Of a stretch of 64,000 bases of DNA, positions 61,014-64,000 are shown one piece after another. The translations under genes and the position numbers were made by a program. Below the pieces are notes generated by a model, which saw only the letters and a list, made by a program, of their open reading frames with translations, was not told the DNA's origin and did not search any database. The DNA is from Taeniopygia guttata (taxonomy: Eukaryota > Chordata > Aves > Passeriformes > Estrildidae), in contig NC_133063.1 in assembly GCF_048771995.1 (NCBI RefSeq), forward strand, positions 16,100,063 to 16,164,062, given 5' to 3'. Position 1 is the stretch's first letter. Each line of letters starts with the position of its first letter.

Positions 61014-64000
61014 GTTGTTGTTGTTGTTTCTTACTGATTGGCTGACTTTAGGTGAAGTGTGTTGATGTGAAAAATGCCAGGGAGACTAGAGATGTAGTAT
61101 TACCTGGAGAGAAGCATAATGATAACTCTTTGGTATAGGTTTAGTTTTTGTTTTGGAAAACTTCAAAGCTCCCAGTCTTCATTGAATGGCAGTCCCTGAG
61201 AAAGGATGAAATTAAATCTGATTAAAAAGTTTAGCATTTCCTTCTTAGATACCTGAAATAAAGAGCAGTTCTCCAAACCATTCCTCTCTGGAAGTGCAAC
61301 TGATATATGCAGAACTGTTTTGAGTATCTGATATCTTTCTGATTCAATTGAATGATCTTCTTCCTGTGCTTCTTTTTCCTTTGGCTAAAACATGTTACTA
61401 TCTCAGTGAAGGCTTATTTGTGGAGGCAGAAGATTCTGACCTTGGCAGATTTTGTGCCAGTAGAGTTTTTCAGAATTTTTGTGAGGAAGTATCAGAGCTG
61501 GCTGTAGCTGCATGAAGAGGTAGACAATGACTTCTTTTGTGAGCAAGGTGAGATGCCAGTTCAAAGTCAGCCATAGGTGCTAATGGATTAGTTGGTGTAC
61601 TTTGTTTTTCATGGAGCTTCTCTGGCTACAAAAGCAAGCAATACCACCAAGTTGCCATACAAAGGAGCATGCTTCCTCCAGGCTATGTGGATGCAATGTA
61701 GAGAGGCTCTGCAATTTGCTCCCCCTTTGCTGGAATGGTAGCGACAAAGCAAAGAAATTATTCCCTTCTTTTAAATAAACCCACTGAGAAATACTTCTTT
61801 CCTGTTTCTGATATTGGGCAGAATAAGGGACCCCAAATGAAATCTGGTCTCAGAGGCAGAAATAAACTGCAACATTCAAAAGGCCTATGTGTAACATAGT
61901 AAATGTTTTGGTTGCCTTTAAATCTGTAAAGTTAGAACAGTGAGAGATCTCAGAGAAGAGCAGCTAGAATTGCATCACTGCTTTACTTCCTTGAAAGCGA
62001 ATGAATATGAGTAAATGCTCCAGCAAGAACAGATGTTTTGATCTACATATCTTTTTTTCTTTTTTTCTTTTTTTTTTTATTGCAAAACAATTGTTACAGA
62101 AATTTCAGAAAGTTCTACTGTAGTAATTGCCAACTTCTGCTTTTTATTACGCATCTAAACACAGTCTAAAAGTGCATTGTGAATCCAGTAGACCTTTGGA
62201 AAGGACCATTTTCCCTAGTTATGTACATTTAGACAAATCATATTTGAAAAGCTTTGTACTAGTAGGAATTTGTTTAAAATAACATTTTAGTAATTTTTAT
62301 CCCTTTATAAATGATTGTTATACACTTACAAATGATAGCCCAAATAATAAATGATTAAATAGCTATTAGTACAGAATATTGAAAACACTGTTCCAGACAG
62401 CAGTAGCAGCAAATAGACTCTCATCATGTACAACAACTGCAGTGGTGGAAAACAGAAATAACTTTAATACCATTTACTCTTGTGCAGGCATAGAACTGTA
62501 TTTCACATCCAATTCCCTCTTCTGTCCCTTCCCCCTCCCTCCCAGATATTAAAATAAACAAGAGTTATCACTTCCCTGGAGCAGAAACAGCAGCTATTTA
62601 ATAATCAAATGTTTTTCCCTAACAGTCTTTTGAAATAAATATTGTGTGGCTCTATGAATGATCTGAAAGCATACTGCAAAATTAAAAAATCAGAGGCTGT
62701 TTCACAACCAGACTGTCTCAATGGCTCCATCATTTGACCTCCAAATTGAAGATAATATAGTGTAATCCATGCCATGACTCAAACTAATATTGAGTTAGAA
62801 ATGCAGAATAAATCAATTTCCTGACAGAAGTCAGAGTATGCCACTGAAATCAGTGGATTTTCTGCAGATTTGCACCAGCATCAGTAAGACTGTAATTGTA
62901 GTCAGTCATGGAGAAGAAAAGCCTGTGTGACCTGTAGTGTTCTGTGTGAGCTGTATGACTGGCTATAAAGCAGGGTGCAGAAACAAAGTTCCTCTGCATC
63001 CAGTACTACTGCTCCTATGCCAGTGTGTGGCAAGGACAGTGAATTCCATCTAGAGTAGTGAAGGGTTTCACCTTCACTACTCTAGACACCCCCACTGTTT
63101 CACTTCTCATCCCAGTTTGGACTGTGATTTTATCTAAGATGGTTGAAGGGAAAATTCATGCTAGGAATCTTACCCTTTTTTTTTTTTTGAAGAAGATGCT
63201 CTATACCTGGTGTCTCTCAACAGAACTGAAAATGTGGCCTTTATTTAACCAAAGACGCATATTTGTGCAAAAAATGCAAATCTATTATCATTTTAAAGCA
63301 GGGGAAGACATCAAAACTACTTCCAAGGGAAAGGGTTCCAAGGGAAATCCAGGGAAAAACATCTCACACTTTCCCTTTGGGTGACTATCAGTGTTTAACC
63401 TGAGCAATATAATAAGACATTTATGCTTGTTTTAAAACCTGCACCACACATTTTCAGGGAATTTTGTTTCACTGGCTCGCTCTAATACCTTTGATGACTT
63501 CTGCTCTCAGGACAGATACTGGCTTGCACCCACTGCAGTCATTGGACTAAGGCCGTGTGCTGCTACCAGCACTTTTTTTTGAGCAGTTATTCATGTAGTT
63601 GCATTTTCCATGCACTGACAGTTCCTAAGAAACAAATAGTTTTCTTCTCATACAAAAAATATACCTAAGATATTTATCCCCTGACAAAAGGCTATCCCTT
63701 CCACAAAAGGTACAAATCAGTTCTGTTGTTTTTTTTTTTTACCAAGAAATCTATAAATGGAAAATTAAAAAAAAAAAAAAAGAAATCTATGTCTGGAACC
63801 CAGAGGGATTTCCATATGCAGATGAATGGATGTTTTGGTTTTTCATTATATTTTCAAATTATCCCCTCACTGCCATTTGTTAACTGGCACTTGTGCTAAG
63901 AAAATAGTGTAGCACCTGATCTCTTCCAAAAAAAAGAGAGAGCCAAATGTCTGAGCACTGCTGTAGGTTCGCATTTTGTGTTGAGTATTCAAATTTCATA
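61014..64000. other. intergenic, no gene recognised
   Basis: AT-rich DNA with T-rich low-complexity runs (about 62050-62080, 63178-63188) and T and A runs near 63728-63781. Nothing coding is recognised. The 108-codon frame at 63058-63384 starts inside a perfect hairpin and has no domain signature. Confidence 0.45.
63049..63086. repeat. perfect hairpin, 16-bp stem and 6-nt loop
   Basis: TCTAGAGTAGTGAAGG (63049-63064) is followed after GTTTCA by its exact reverse complement (63071-63086). No mismatch occurs in the stem, and complementarity stops at both outer ends. It is too short for a typical microRNA precursor and has no transposon context. A template-switch mutation is the simplest origin. 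Confidence 0.85.

Noticed and set aside
1-64000. CRISPR arrays, operons, prokaryotic promoters or terminators
   Set aside because: The window is clearly vertebrate nuclear DNA, and no such structures are present.

Overview
This is a vertebrate nuclear window, most likely from a bird. It has one intron-split protein-coding gene in a large AT-rich intergenic landscape. Its recognisable interspersed repeats are mostly CR1 LINE fragments, the dominant family in bird genomes, plus two LTRs that look solitary and one trace of an ancient MIR-like SINE. The gene is KLF9 (BTEB1), on the minus strand. In mammals KLF9 lies between SMC5 and TRPM3, next to a gene-poor interval, which fits the empty right-hand 45 kb. 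In chicken this syntenic block is on the Z chromosome. Z linkage here is inference from recalled synteny, not something the sequence shows.

Layout: 1-2050 is non-coding sequence beyond the KLF9 3' end. 2050-5426 is the long KLF9 3' UTR. 5427-5659 is coding exon 2, 5660-15623 the single coding-region intron, and 15624-16092 coding exon 1. A CpG island (about 14.7-17.4 kb) holds the 5' UTR and promoter, with upstream ORFs, three CCAAT boxes, a CRE-like site and a G-rich 15-bp repeat. 17.4-21.6 kb is unannotated flank. 21.65-23.06 kb holds a second pair of CpG-rich blocks around an AT-rich core, with no recognised gene. 23-40 kb is intergenic, with CR1 pieces, an LTR near 26.2-26.7 kb, short tandem repeats and several perfect hairpins.

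The most striking structure is a large inverted duplication. A 3,137-bp arm (40095-43231) is repeated in reverse complement at 54639-57538 (2,900 bp) across an 11.4-kb spacer. Identity is about 99.5%. The length difference is fully explained by one 238-bp segment missing from the right arm plus one single-base indel. Each arm joins a CpG-rich end carrying a nested palindrome, about 700 bp of unrecognised sequence, a decayed CR1 ORF2 fragment and a short unique tail. Beyond it lie a second LTR with clean ends (60405-61013) and a perfect 16-bp-stem hairpin (63049-63086).

Only KLF9 is supported as a protein-coding gene. Nearly all other open frames are shadows of GC-rich or repeat sequence. The best candidates for undescribed biology are the inverted duplication and the orphan CpG-rich pair upstream of KLF9.
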